64,000 nt of DNA from Streptosporangium lutulentum (GTDB lineage Bacteria > Actinomycetota > Actinomycetes > Streptosporangiales > Streptosporangiaceae), in the NCBI RefSeq assembly GCF_030811455.1, contig NZ_JAUSQU010000001.1:1984001-2048000 (forward strand), read 5' to 3'. The translations under genes and the position numbers were made by a program. Positions 9,231 through 17,173 of this stretch are shown piece after piece (position 1 is the first letter of the stretch; the number at the start of each line of letters is the position of its first letter). A model generated the notes under the pieces. That model was not told the origin of the DNA. It was given only the letters and a program-made list of their open reading frames with translations, and did no database searches.

Positions 9231-9328
9231 CGGTGGGGCGGGTCCGGCTCCCGGCTGCCCGGAACCGCGCCCCGCCACCGGTGGAGCGGGTCCTCACAAC
9301 CCCGCCTCGCAGCCTATGGAGCGGATCC
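9231..9328. repeat. Three degenerate copies of a 15-bp motif
   Basis: The words CGGTGGGGCGGGTCC (9231-9245), CGGTGGAGCGGGTCC (9279-9293) and CTATGGAGCGGATCC (9314-9328) lie in the non-coding stretch between the PanE-like and LysE genes. Spacing is uneven (48 and 35 bases), so this is a loose repeat with no evident function. Confidence 0.4.
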
Positions 9329-9436
9329 GGATTCCCCGGCCGCCGTCGGAGCCCGCTCGGGGGCCGACACCCTTTCAAGGCCATTAACGGGAATTGGCCG
9401 TTTTCCTGATAGGGGGAGGGGCCGGATGATTCGACA

Positions 9437-10081
9437 ATGGTCTCTGTCAACGCTTTCGCCGGCATCGGGGCGGTCGCTCTTGGAATGGTCCTCACCCCCG
9501 GACCCAACATGATCTACCTGGTCTCCCGGTCGGTGACCCAGGGGCGCCGGGCCGGGCTGATCTCGCTGTCGGGTGTCGCCGCGGGGTTCCTGGTCTACCT
9601 GGCGGCCGCGGCCGCCGGCATCGCGACGATCTTCGCCGTGGTGCCCGCCCTCTACACCGCGGTCAAGCTCGCGGGCGCCGGATACCTGCTGTGGCTGGCG
9701 TGGAAGGCGGTACGGCCGGGCGGCGAGCCGGTCTTCGCCCCCACCGCGCTGCCGGTGGATCCGCCGCGGAGGCTGTTCTCCATGGGGCTCCTCACCAACC
9801 TCCTCAACCCCAAGATCGCCATTCTGTACGTGTCGCTGCTTCCCCAGTTCGTCGATCCGGCGCTCGGCCACGTCGCCGAGCAGAGCCTTCTCCTCGGCCT
9901 CACCCAGATCGCCGTCGCCCTGTCGGTCAACGCCATGATCGTGCTGACCGCCGGGGCGGTCGCGGCGTTCATGGGCCGCAGGCCGATGTGGATGCGCGTT
10001 CAGCGCTACCTGATGGGCGCCGTGCTGGCGGGGCTCGCCCTCCGCATCGCCACCGACCGGTCGAGCGCCGTGGCGCCGTAG
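9437..10081 (+). CDS. LysE/RhtB family amino-acid exporter
   Basis: A 214-aa membrane protein with about six hydrophobic segments. The family signature GMVLTPGPNMIYLVSRS sits at the end of the first segment, and a second conserved block FSMGLLTNLLNPKIAILYVSLLPQF lies mid-protein. LysE/RhtB proteins export lysine, homoserine, threonine or similar compounds using the proton-motive force. A gap of about 15 bases separates the start from the best Shine-Dalgarno (GGGAGGGG), longer than usual. No regulator is adjacent. Confidence 0.9.
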   Translation: MVSVNAFAGIGAVALGMVLTPGPNMIYLVSRSVTQGRRAGLISLSGVAAGFLVYLAAAAAGIATIFAVVPALYTAVKLAGAGYLLWLAWKAVRPGGEPVFAPTALPVDPPRRLFSMGLLTNLLNPKIAILYVSLLPQFVDPALGHVAEQSLLLGLTQIAVALSVNAMIVLTAGAVAAFMGRRPMWMRVQRYLMGAVLAGLALRIATDRSSAVAP

Positions 10082-10275
10082 CCGGCCTTCCGGGAGCCCG
10101 CGCACGCCGCCGGGCCCGGGGCCGTCCAACCCCTCTCGCCGGGGCCGATGCCCCACGTGCCGAAGGAGGTGGTCAGGACACGTGTGAGCAACCCCCCCGG
10201 GCACCTCCCGAACTGTCGCAGCCGCCCGCTAGTGTCCTGCGATGAGGTGCTGCACATGATTCCGGGGAGCATACG

Positions 10276-12510
10276 GTGACCGTGCCCGCGAAGCCGTACC
10301 CGGCGGACGTGGAGGGCTCCGTCGAGCAACTGGTGTACGTCCGCGACGACGAGTACACGATCGCGCGGATGAGCGCCGAGGGCCTGCCCTCCTTCGTCGC
10401 CGCCGGCCGGGCGCTGGCCGGGGTGCAGCCCGGGGAGACGCTGCGACTGGCGGGGGAGTGGGAGGAGCACCCGCGCCACGGCAGCCGCCTGGTGGTCGAG
10501 CGGTGCGAGCGGGTGGTCCCCTCCACCGTGCGCGCCATCACGCTCTACCTCGGCTCGGGCCTGATCCGCGGGATCGGGCCGAGGCTCGCCCACGCCATCG
10601 TCAGCCACCTGGGGGAGCGGACGCTCACGGTCATCGACACCGAGCCGGAGCGACTGCGGGAAGTCCTCAACATCGGCGCCGTGCGGCAGGAACAGATCGT
10701 CCAGGCGTGGGCGGAGCAGAAGGAGGTCGCCGCGCTGATGGTCGTCCTCCAGGGCTTCGGGATCAGCCCGCTGCTCGCGGCCAAGGTCTACCAGGTGTAC
10801 GGCAACGACTCGCGAGAGGTCCTCACCGGCGACCCGTACCGGCTGATCGGCCAGGTCAGGGGGATCGCCTTCCACACCGCCGACCGGATCGCGCTGCGAT
10901 CGGGGGTGCCGGAGAACAGCCCGCAACGGATCAAGGCGGCGATCGTCGACAGGCTGGAGACGGCGTCCGCCCGTGACGGGCACTGCTTCCTGCCCCTGCG
11001 CGCCCTCCTCGTCGCGGTGGCGAGCCTGGTGGAGCAGGAGGAGGCGCTGATCCGCCGGGCGGTCGACGCGTTGATCGCCGACCACCGGATCGTCGTCGAG
11101 GCGTCGCCGGCGGGCTCCGGTCAGGTGGTGTACTCCAAGGAGCAGCACAGCCGCGAGGTCACGCTGGCGACGCACCTGGACAGGCTCTGGCGGGCCCGTT
11201 CGACGCTTCCGCTGCGCGCGTTCGCCGACGACGAGGGGCTGCACGAAGACCAGCGGATGGCCGTGAACCTGGCGCTGACCAGCACCGTGTCCATCCTGAC
11301 CGGCGGCCCCGGTTGCGGCAAGAGCCACACGGTGAAGGTGATCGCGGCGACCGTTCGGGCGATGGGCGGCACGGTGACCCTGGCCGCGCCGACGGGCAAG
11401 GCGGCCAAGCGCCTGTCGGAGCTCACCGGTCTGCCCGCGATGACCGTGCACCGGATGCTCGCCCCGCGGCCCGAGCTGGAGGGCACGCTGTTCCAGCAGT
11501 CTCCCGCGCAGGCGGATCTGATCGTGGTGGACGAGACGTCGATGCTGGACCTGCAGCTGGCCACCCGGCTGACGGCCGCGATCCCGGCGGGCAGCCACCT
11601 GCTGCTGGTCGGAGACAGCGACCAGCTCCCCAGCATCGGGCCCGGCAGCGTGCTGGCCGACCTGCTGCTGGTGGAGGAGATCCCGCGGGTCCGGCTGACC
11701 CACGTCTTCCGGCAGGCGCAGGACAGCGGGATCGTCCAGGCCGCCCACCGGATCCGGGCGGGTGAGCTGCCTGCGCTGCCCGGCAGGGGCGGTTTCTGGT
11801 TCGAGGAGCTCGACGATCCTGACCAGGTGGCCGAGCGGGTGGTCCACCTGGCGACGGAGGCGATCCCCCGCAAGCAGAACATCGGCAAGGACCAGGTCCA
11901 GGTGCTGAGCCCGATGCGCAAGGGGGCGACGGGCACGGCGGAGCTCGGCCGCAGGTTGCAGGAGCGGCTGAACCCCCCGCGTGAGGGAGCGGCCGAACAC
12001 TGGTCGGGCCCCGCGGTCTTCAGGGTCGGAGACCGCGTCATGCCGATCCGCAACAACTACGACAAGGGTGTGTTCAACGGGCAGACCGCCACGGTCACGG
12101 CGCTGAGCCCGCAGGAGCGGCTGATGGAGATCCGCACCGACGACGGGGTGAGCGTGGAATACACCTTCGGCGAGCTGGACGAGCTGACCCACGCCTACGC
12201 GATCAGCGTGCACCGCTCCCAGGGCAGCGAGTACCCGTTCGTGGTGGCGCCGATCGTGGCCGAGGCCGGAGGCGTGATGTTGCGCCGCAGGCTGCTGTAC
12301 ACCCTGGTCACCAGAGCGAAGGCGTGGGTGGTCCTCGTCGGCCAGCGCGAGGCGCTGGAAATGGCGGTGAACCAGCTCGGTTACCGGAGGAACACCGGCC
12401 TGGCCCCGAGGCTGGCCCTGAGCCTGGGAACCGTGCCGCGCACAGCGCGCGCGACGGCCGAGCCGGGCTCGGGGCCGGTCGTGAGCGAGAGCGGCCGATC
12501 TCCCGTCTGA
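10276..12510 (+). CDS. recD2: ATP-dependent RecD-like DNA helicase (RecD2 type)
   Basis: A 744-aa superfamily 1B helicase starting GTG 10276 behind GGGGAG. The N-terminal part (1-300) has an OB-like region and helix-hairpin-helix stretches (LIRGIGPRLAHAIVSHLGE; VLQGFGISPLLAAKVYQ). The motor follows: Walker A GGPGCGKSHT at about 342-351, Walker B VVDETSMLD at about 417-425, GDSDQLPSIGPG, and at the C-terminus the UvrD-like HRSQGSEYP (about 646-654) and YTLVTRAK. RecD2 enzymes unwind DNA 5' to 3' and act in repair without RecBC. It lies alone between unrelated genes. Confidence 0.95.
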   Translation: MTVPAKPYPADVEGSVEQLVYVRDDEYTIARMSAEGLPSFVAAGRALAGVQPGETLRLAGEWEEHPRHGSRLVVERCERVVPSTVRAITLYLGSGLIRGIGPRLAHAIVSHLGERTLTVIDTEPERLREVLNIGAVRQEQIVQAWAEQKEVAALMVVLQGFGISPLLAAKVYQVYGNDSREVLTGDPYRLIGQVRGIAFHTADRIALRSGVPENSPQRIKAAIVDRLETASARDGHCFLPLRALLVAVASLVEQEEALIRRAVDALIADHRIVVEASPAGSGQVVYSKEQHSREVTLATHLDRLWRARSTLPLRAFADDEGLHEDQRMAVNLALTSTVSILTGGPGCGKSHTVKVIAATVRAMGGTVTLAAPTGKAAKRLSELTGLPAMTVHRMLAPRPELEGTLFQQSPAQADLIVVDETSMLDLQLATRLTAAIPAGSHLLLVGDSDQLPSIGPGSVLADLLLVEEIPRVRLTHVFRQAQDSGIVQAAHRIRAGELPALPGRGGFWFEELDDPDQVAERVVHLATEAIPRKQNIGKDQVQVLSPMRKGATGTAELGRRLQERLNPPREGAAEHWSGPAVFRVGDRVMPIRNNYDKGVFNGQTATVTALSPQERLMEIRTDDGVSVEYTFGELDELTHAYAISVHRSQGSEYPFVVAPIVAEAGGVMLRRRLLYTLVTRAKAWVVLVGQREALEMAVNQLGYRRNTGLAPRLALSLGTVPRTARATAEPGSGPVVSESGRSPV

Positions 12511-12683
12511 CCGGGTGGCGATCGAGCCGGGCCGCGCCTCCCCGGCGGACGGACGATTCCGCCGGTGCTTCCTGCCGGGGGTCGCGAGTCCGCGGTGGGT
12601 GAAATCAGCGCGTTTTACTGGGGTTATGACCAGGAGTAACCGTACGATTCGTATTATGTCGTAAGCAGAGCTAATATTTGTGC

Positions 12684-13139
12684 ATGGGTACAGCAGACCT
12701 TCCCGAAGCCCTCTCCAATGTTCTGTTCGGCATCCAGCGGATCATCCGGCGCAAACTGCGCCACGCCCTGGATCGGCCCCGGCTGCGCGGTGCCCAGGTC
12801 GAGTTGCTCCAGCTGGTCGCGGCCAACCCCGGAATCGGCGTGTCGGCGGCGGCCAAGGAGCTTTACCTGGCGGGGAACTCGGTGTCCACGCTGGTCAACC
12901 AGCTCAGGGCGGTCGGTCTGCTGCACCGGGAGACAGACCCGCAGGACCGCCGGTCCGCGCTGCTGCTGCCCACCTCCGAAGCCGAGGCACAGCTCAGGGC
13001 CTGGCAGGAGCGGCGCGTCGCGCTCGTCCGCGAGCAGGTGGAGCGGCTCAGCGAGGACGACAGGGCGGCACTGGTCGCCGCGCTCCCGGCGCTTCACCAG
13101 CTCGCGGAAGGTTTGCAGGAGGAAGTGGAGAGACTATGA
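12684..13139 (+). CDS. MarR family transcriptional regulator
   Basis: A 151-aa winged-helix protein. ATG 12684 (MGTADLPEAL) is preferred to the upstream TTG at 12678. The helix-turn-helix is GIGVSAAAKELYLAGNSVSTLVNQLRAVGLL, cut here as ISVSAAAKEL-like and SVSTLVNQL segments at about residues 50-70, followed by the wing RETDPQDRRSALL. Its TGA overlaps the ATG of the next ABC ATPase by four bases, so it is the first gene of an operon with an ABC exporter that it probably controls. No clear Shine-Dalgarno is present. Confidence 0.9.
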   Translation: MGTADLPEALSNVLFGIQRIIRRKLRHALDRPRLRGAQVELLQLVAANPGIGVSAAAKELYLAGNSVSTLVNQLRAVGLLHRETDPQDRRSALLLPTSEAEAQLRAWQERRVALVREQVERLSEDDRAALVAALPALHQLAEGLQEEVERL

Positions 13140-14008
13140 GCGACGACGCACGGACGGCCGCCGATCCCGGGACGACGACGGGCGGGGCCGTCGAGGACGC
13201 CGTCACCTGCGGTGACCTGCGTTACTCCTTCGGCCAGGTCAAAGCCGTGGACGGCCTTGACCTCTCGGTCGCCTCCGGCGAGATATTCGGCCTGCTCGGC
13301 CCGAACGGCGCGGGCAAGAGCACCGTCATCCGCTGCGTGACCACGCTGCTGCCGGTCCCGCCCGGCATGGTGCGGGTCTTCGGCCACGACGCGGCCAGGG
13401 AAAGGATGGCGGTGCGCCGCCTGCTCGGTTACGTCCCCCAGCAGCTCTCCGCGGACGCGAGCCTCACCGGGCGGGAGAACGTCGCCCTGTTCGCCCGTCT
13501 CTTCGACGTCTCCCGCCGTGAACGTTCCGCCCGAGTCGCGGAGGCGCTGGAGGCGGTCGGGCTCGCCGACGCCGCCGACCGGATGGCGAGTACGTACTCC
13601 GGTGGCATGGTGCGTCGTCTCGAACTCGCCCAGGCACTGATCAGCGCGCCGCGCCTGCTGATGCTCGACGAGCCCACGATCGGGCTGGACCCCATCGCCC
13701 GCACCAGCGTGTGGGAGCACATCACCGCGGTGCGGGCCGCCACCGGGATGACGGTCCTGGTCACCACGCACTACATGGACGAGGCCGAGCAGTACTGCGA
13801 CCGGGTCGCGCTGATGCACCAGGGACGCATCCGGGCACTCGGTACGCCCGAGCAACTGGTGGCCGAGCTGCGCGCCCGCCGCGACGACGGCTCGACGCCG
13901 ACGCTGGAGGACGTCTTCCGGGACGTCGCGGGCAGCGGTCTCGACGAAGAAGGAGGGGAGTTCCGCGATGTCCAACGTACCCGCAGGACCGCGTCCCGCG
14001 TTGGCTGA
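13136..14008 (+). CDS. ABC transporter ATP-binding protein, DrrA-like
   Basis: A 290-aa single ATPase domain with Walker A GPNGAGKST (residues 55-63), Q-loop YVPQQLS, signature YSGGMVRRLELAQAL, Walker B LLMLDEPTIGLDP and the switch histidine in TTHYMDEAEQYCDR. The C-terminal TPTLEDVFRDVAG is characteristic of DrrA/NodI-type ATPases of drug exporters. Its start overlaps the MarR stop (ATGA), and it overlaps the permease gene by 41 bases, so the three genes are translationally coupled. Substrate unknown; a hydrophobic antibiotic is the family norm. Confidence 0.93.
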   Translation: MSDDARTAADPGTTTGGAVEDAVTCGDLRYSFGQVKAVDGLDLSVASGEIFGLLGPNGAGKSTVIRCVTTLLPVPPGMVRVFGHDAARERMAVRRLLGYVPQQLSADASLTGRENVALFARLFDVSRRERSARVAEALEAVGLADAADRMASTYSGGMVRRLELAQALISAPRLLMLDEPTIGLDPIARTSVWEHITAVRAATGMTVLVTTHYMDEAEQYCDRVALMHQGRIRALGTPEQLVAELRARRDDGSTPTLEDVFRDVAGSGLDEEGGEFRDVQRTRRTASRVG

Positions 14009-14828
14009 CAACCCCGGCGACCTGGGACTCGATCTGTTGCTGATCCCGCCGCGCGCCCGCGCGGGGTGGCGCGTGCTGCCCGCCAGGGTCGCCGCGATGT
14101 GCGTGGTGGAGCTGCAGAAGCTGCGTCACGACCGGACCGAGCTGTACACCCGTGCGGTCCAGCCGGCCCTGTGGCTGCTGATCTTCGGTGAGACGTTCAC
14201 CCGGATCAGGGCGATCCCGACCGGCGGCATCCCGTACCTGGACTACCTGGCTCCCGGGATCATCGCCCAGTCGGCGATGTTCATCGCCATCTTCTACGGC
14301 ATCCAGATCATCTGGGAGCGTGACGCGGGCGTCCTCACCAAGCTTCTGGTCACGCCGACCCCCCGTGCCGCGCTGGTCACGGGCAAGGCCTTCGCGGCGG
14401 GGGTGAAGGCGCTGATCCAGGCGGTCGTCGTGGTCATCATCGCCGCGGCGCTGGGCGTGTCCATGACCTGGAATCCGGTGCGCCTGATCGGTGTGGTCGC
14501 GGCCGTGATCCTCGGCTCGGCGTTCTTCTCCTGCCTGTCGATGACGATCGCCGGGATCGTTCTGACCCGCGACCGTCTGATGGGCGTCGGCCAGGCCATC
14601 ACGATGCCGCTCTTCTTCGCCTCCAACGCGCTCTACCCGGTCGCGATCATGCCCGACTGGCTTCGGGCGGTCAGCACGATCAACCCTCTCAGCTACCAGG
14701 TCGACGCCCTGCGCGGCCTGCTGCTGGGCACTCCCTCCCATCTGCCGCTGGACTTCGCGGTCCTCCTCGTCGCCGCGGCGATCGGCATCACGGCGGCGTC
14801 CTGCCTGCTGGGGCGGCTGGCGCGTTGA
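13968..14828 (+). CDS. ABC-2 type transporter permease, DrrB-like
   Basis: A 286-aa membrane protein with six predicted hydrophobic segments and the ABC-2 signature near NALYPVAIMPDWLRAVSTINP. The first 50 residues are cytoplasmic and lead into VELQKLRHDRTELYTRAVQPALW. The start ATG 13968 has AAGGAGGGGAG upstream and lies inside the end of the ATPase gene. With the DrrA-like ATPase it forms an efflux pump of the daunorubicin-resistance type under the MarR gene. A decayed monooxygenase gene lies immediately downstream. Confidence 0.92.
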   Translation: MSNVPAGPRPALADNPGDLGLDLLLIPPRARAGWRVLPARVAAMCVVELQKLRHDRTELYTRAVQPALWLLIFGETFTRIRAIPTGGIPYLDYLAPGIIAQSAMFIAIFYGIQIIWERDAGVLTKLLVTPTPRAALVTGKAFAAGVKALIQAVVVVIIAAALGVSMTWNPVRLIGVVAAVILGSAFFSCLSMTIAGIVLTRDRLMGVGQAITMPLFFASNALYPVAIMPDWLRAVSTINPLSYQVDALRGLLLGTPSHLPLDFAVLLVAAAIGITAASCLLGRLAR

Positions 14829-14837
14829 CGATCGGAC

Positions 14838-15048
14838 CGCGGCCGGGCATCGCGTCTCCGGCGCTCTCCGGTCTCCGGACGCCCACATCGCCGTCATGGC
14901 CGGCCGCCCCGGACGGGGGCTCCCCGCCGGACTGCTGATCCGCCCCGACGGCTACGTGGCCTGGGCGGCTCCCGCCGACCCTCAGGACGGGCCCGCGCAT
15001 CACGGTTCGCGTGAGGCGCTGTCCTCCTGGTTCGGCGAACCCGCTTGA
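14838..15048 (+). pseudogene. Relic: C-terminal tail of an FAD-dependent aromatic monooxygenase
   Basis: The frame ending TGA at 15046-15048 encodes LPAGLLIRPDGYVAWAAPAD and then REALSSWFGEPA. This is the C-terminal thioredoxin-like tail of PheA/TfdB-type FAD hydroxylases. The intact monooxygenase at 35263-36831 in this window ends with the matching APAGLLVRPDGFVAWASDT and LEAALSTWLGTPA. Only about 50 residues remain and nothing like the FAD-binding part is upstream, where the DrrB-like permease ends. The short frame from ATG 14896 is open, but a functional peptide is unlikely. This looks like the stump of a gene deleted downstream of the exporter operon. Confidence 0.75.
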
Positions 15049-15429
15049 CGCGCTCCCCGGTCTGAGGACCGGGGATTCAGCCCGTGCCGTCCGCCTCCGG
15101 CCGGGTCCGTACGGCACCCCACGATCATCGGGGTGCCGCGCGGCGGCGTCTCCGCCCTCGAATCCCCGCCTCCCCGGCCGTTGGGGACGATGGGGAGAAA
15201 AGGCGAGCGGATTCCGGCCGGGTTGAAAGGCACCTGACGCAGAGCCGACATGACAATGCGCCCTCTCCGTGATGATCAGTAAGATAACTTGTAAGGGTCA
15301 TAGCATGACATTTGACGGCTAATGCAGCCGTGGCGGGGACGGCGGGGACGGCGGGGGTGTAGGGCACCGTCCCGAGTCAGGGCCGCCGCCGGGGCTGGAC
15401 TGCCTGATCAAAGGCTTCCAAGGGGTGAC
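15049..15429. other. Intergenic region upstream of the first XRE-TPR regulator
   Basis: No gene seen. The last 170 bases are less GC-rich than the surroundings and contain an inverted repeat GTCAT-AGC-ATGAC at 15297-15309, a reasonable regulator site, and a run of GGCGGGGAC-like repeats at about 15329-15357. The promoter of the regulator gene is presumably here, but no hexamer pair stands out. Confidence 0.4.
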
Positions 15430-16728
15430 GTGGCCACTAAGGTTTTGACAGGGCCTGGGGGACGAATCAAAACAGTCCGCCGTCAACGCGGTCTCTCGCA
15501 GGCACAGCTAGCCCATCCTGAACTGTCGGACAGTTATGTGTCCCTGATCGAGAGCGGAAAACGAGTACCCACGCCGTCGGTTCTTGAACTGCTGGCCGGA
15601 AAACTCGATTGCTCCCTGTCCTATCTCATCAGCGGGGTGAACACCGAGCAGAGGGAGCAGATCGAGCTCAGTCTGCAGAGCGCGCGGAGGGCGCTGGACC
15701 ACGGCGACCCGGACAGGGCCCGCGCCGAGTACGCCGGCCTCGTGGCCGACGACACCCTGGCCGAGCTTCCCCAACTGCGGCGTGAGGCGGAGCTCGGGCT
15801 GGCGGACGCGATGCAGGCGGGCCGTCAGTGGGGCGAGGCGATCGAGCTGCTGACCCGGATCCGGGAACGCGACGCCGAGGTCATGTCCACCCAGGAACGG
15901 GTGAGCGTCGCCTGCGCGCTGTCGCGGTGCTATCGCCACAGCGGGGACCTGACCCGGGCGGTGCTGGTCGCGGAGGAGATGGTGGACAGCGCCGTCCGCT
16001 CCACCTGGAGCGAGGGGCTGGTGCGCCTGGGCGTCAAACTGCTCGTCGCCTACATCGAACGGGGAGACCTGCTGCGGGGCAGCCAGTTCTGCCGTGAGTT
16101 GCTCGTGGGCGCCGAGCTCGTCGGTGATTCCTCACTGCTCGCCTCCGTGCACCGGGTGGCCGCGATCCTGGCGGTGGAGAACGGGCACGGCGCCGAGGCG
16201 ATCAGACATGTGGAACGAGCCATAGTCGTCTACGGCGACGCCGGCGACCCGAGCCGCCTGCGCAGGCTTCGGAGTGATCACGCCCGTATCGTGCTGAGCA
16301 CATCCTCCGCGGACGCCGCGTCGGTGCGCACGTTGGTGGAGCAGATGGAGGCCGAACTCGCGGGCGATCCGGCGGCCTCGATCGACGCGATGCGATGCGT
16401 GATGAACCTGGTCAACGCCGAACTGCTGCGGGGACGCACCGGCAGGGCCGCGGAACACGTCGCGGCGCTCCTGCGGATCGTCGAAGGTCTTCCGGGGGAG
16501 CCGGCCGTCGAGGCCCGCCTGTCGGCGGGCCAGGCGCTGGTCGAGCTGAAACGGCCTCAGGACGCGATGCGCGAGCTGACGGTCGTGGCCGAGTGGCTGG
16601 GGCAGGCGCCTGCCACACAGCGGACCGCGCGAATGTGGCTGGCCGTCGCGAAGGCTCTGGAACGGATCGGCGAGCCCGCCCGGAGCGTGGACGCCTACCG
16701 GCGAGCGCTGGCCTGCGTAGGGGTGTGA
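15430..16728 (+). CDS. XRE family regulator with C-terminal TPR domain (paralogue 1)
   Basis: A 432-aa protein from GTG 15430 (AAGGGG five bases upstream). Residues about 9-62 are a Cro/CI helix-turn-helix (IKTVRRQRGLSQAQLA, then YVSLIESGKRVPT). The remaining ~360 residues are helical TPR-like repeats ending in AYRRALACVGV. TPR regulators of this shape bind small ligands or peptides in Gram-positive bacteria (RRNPP type); in actinomycetes their ligands are mostly unknown. A second paralogue starts at 17174 and a small secreted-peptide gene lies between them on the opposite strand. The first ~200 coding bases use many A/T-ending codons, unlike the TPR part. Confidence 0.9.
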   Translation: MATKVLTGPGGRIKTVRRQRGLSQAQLAHPELSDSYVSLIESGKRVPTPSVLELLAGKLDCSLSYLISGVNTEQREQIELSLQSARRALDHGDPDRARAEYAGLVADDTLAELPQLRREAELGLADAMQAGRQWGEAIELLTRIRERDAEVMSTQERVSVACALSRCYRHSGDLTRAVLVAEEMVDSAVRSTWSEGLVRLGVKLLVAYIERGDLLRGSQFCRELLVGAELVGDSSLLASVHRVAAILAVENGHGAEAIRHVERAIVVYGDAGDPSRLRRLRSDHARIVLSTSSADAASVRTLVEQMEAELAGDPAASIDAMRCVMNLVNAELLRGRTGRAAEHVAALLRIVEGLPGEPAVEARLSAGQALVELKRPQDAMRELTVVAEWLGQAPATQRTARMWLAVAKALERIGEPARSVDAYRRALACVGV

Positions 16729-16734
16729 ATGCGA

Positions 16735-16774
16735 GTGAGACCCCCTGGTCGTGGAAAGGACCAGAGGGTCTCAC
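16735..16774. terminator. Bidirectional hairpin terminator
   Basis: Arms of 16 bases (16735-16750 and 16759-16774) pair with a single mismatch around the loop GTGGAAAG. It lies between the end of the XRE-TPR gene (stop 16728) and the end of the convergent small peptide gene (stop 16843). There is no T-tract, as is common in actinomycetes. Confidence 0.85.
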
Positions 16775-16842
16775 CGTCGCCGGCGGTGTCGGGGAACGGT
16801 GTCCGAGCGGTGGAGCCCCCGCACGCTCGCCGGATCAGCGGT

Positions 16843-17004
16843 TTATTCGTAGCAGCACTTCCCGCCGCTGTGCAGCGCCGAGAGCGTTGCCGACGAGCTC
16901 GAGGCCGACAGGGAGGCCGCCGACGTCACGACGGGCACTCCGAGACTGAGGATGACCGTGCACGTGACAGTGAGCGCGGCTAACAAACGCCGTTCTTTAT
17001 TCAC
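16843..17004 (-). CDS. Small secreted peptide, 53 aa, candidate signal for XRE-TPR regulators
   Basis: GTG 17004 is preceded by GGAG at six bases (17010-17013); an in-frame ATG at 17016 has no good ribosome site. The product has a basic start MNKERR, a hydrophobic core LLAALTVTCTVILSLGVPVV, a likely signal-peptidase region TSAAS, a serine/alanine-rich stretch and the end HSGGKCCYE. Residue 8 is a TTA leucine codon, rare in such genomes and usually read by the developmental bldA tRNA. It is convergent with XRE-TPR gene 1 (terminator between) and divergent from XRE-TPR gene 2. I know no family match; a peptide signal sensed by the TPR proteins is inference. Confidence 0.65.
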   Translation of the reverse strand: MNKERRLLAALTVTCTVILSLGVPVVTSAASLSASSSSATLSALHSGGKCCYE

Positions 17005-17040
17005 AAATATCTCCATCGCGTTTTACGGGCCTTCATGGTG

Positions 17041-17117
17041 ATTGTCTCGCGTGTCGCTACAGGGCACAACTACCGATTGTGGCATTTGAGTAGTTATGGC
17101 TTAGTGGTGTCTAGTAT
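17041..17117. promoter_or_regulatory. Divergent promoter/operator region between peptide and XRE-TPR gene 2
   Basis: For the minus-strand peptide gene, TTGTGC (17069-17064) and GACAAT (17046-17041) are separated by 17 bases and act as -35/-10 candidates. The -35 overlaps a perfect inverted repeat CACAA-N7-TTGTG (17065-17081). A second repeat, AACTAC (17068-17073) with GTAGTT (17090-17095), shares bases with it. For the plus-strand regulator, TAGTAT at 17112-17117 is a -10 candidate. The overlap of repeats and promoter suggests binding of an XRE protein. Confidence 0.5.
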
Positions 17118-17173
17118 GCGCTGATGAAGTGATCCGCGCGAGCCTCCAACCGACGGCGTCCAGGGAGTACAAC

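Noticed and set aside
10006-12213. 735-codon minus-strand frame opposite the RecD2 helicase gene.
   Set aside because: Shadow of the GC-rich helicase gene; composition rich in Arg, Pro, His and Gly without motifs.
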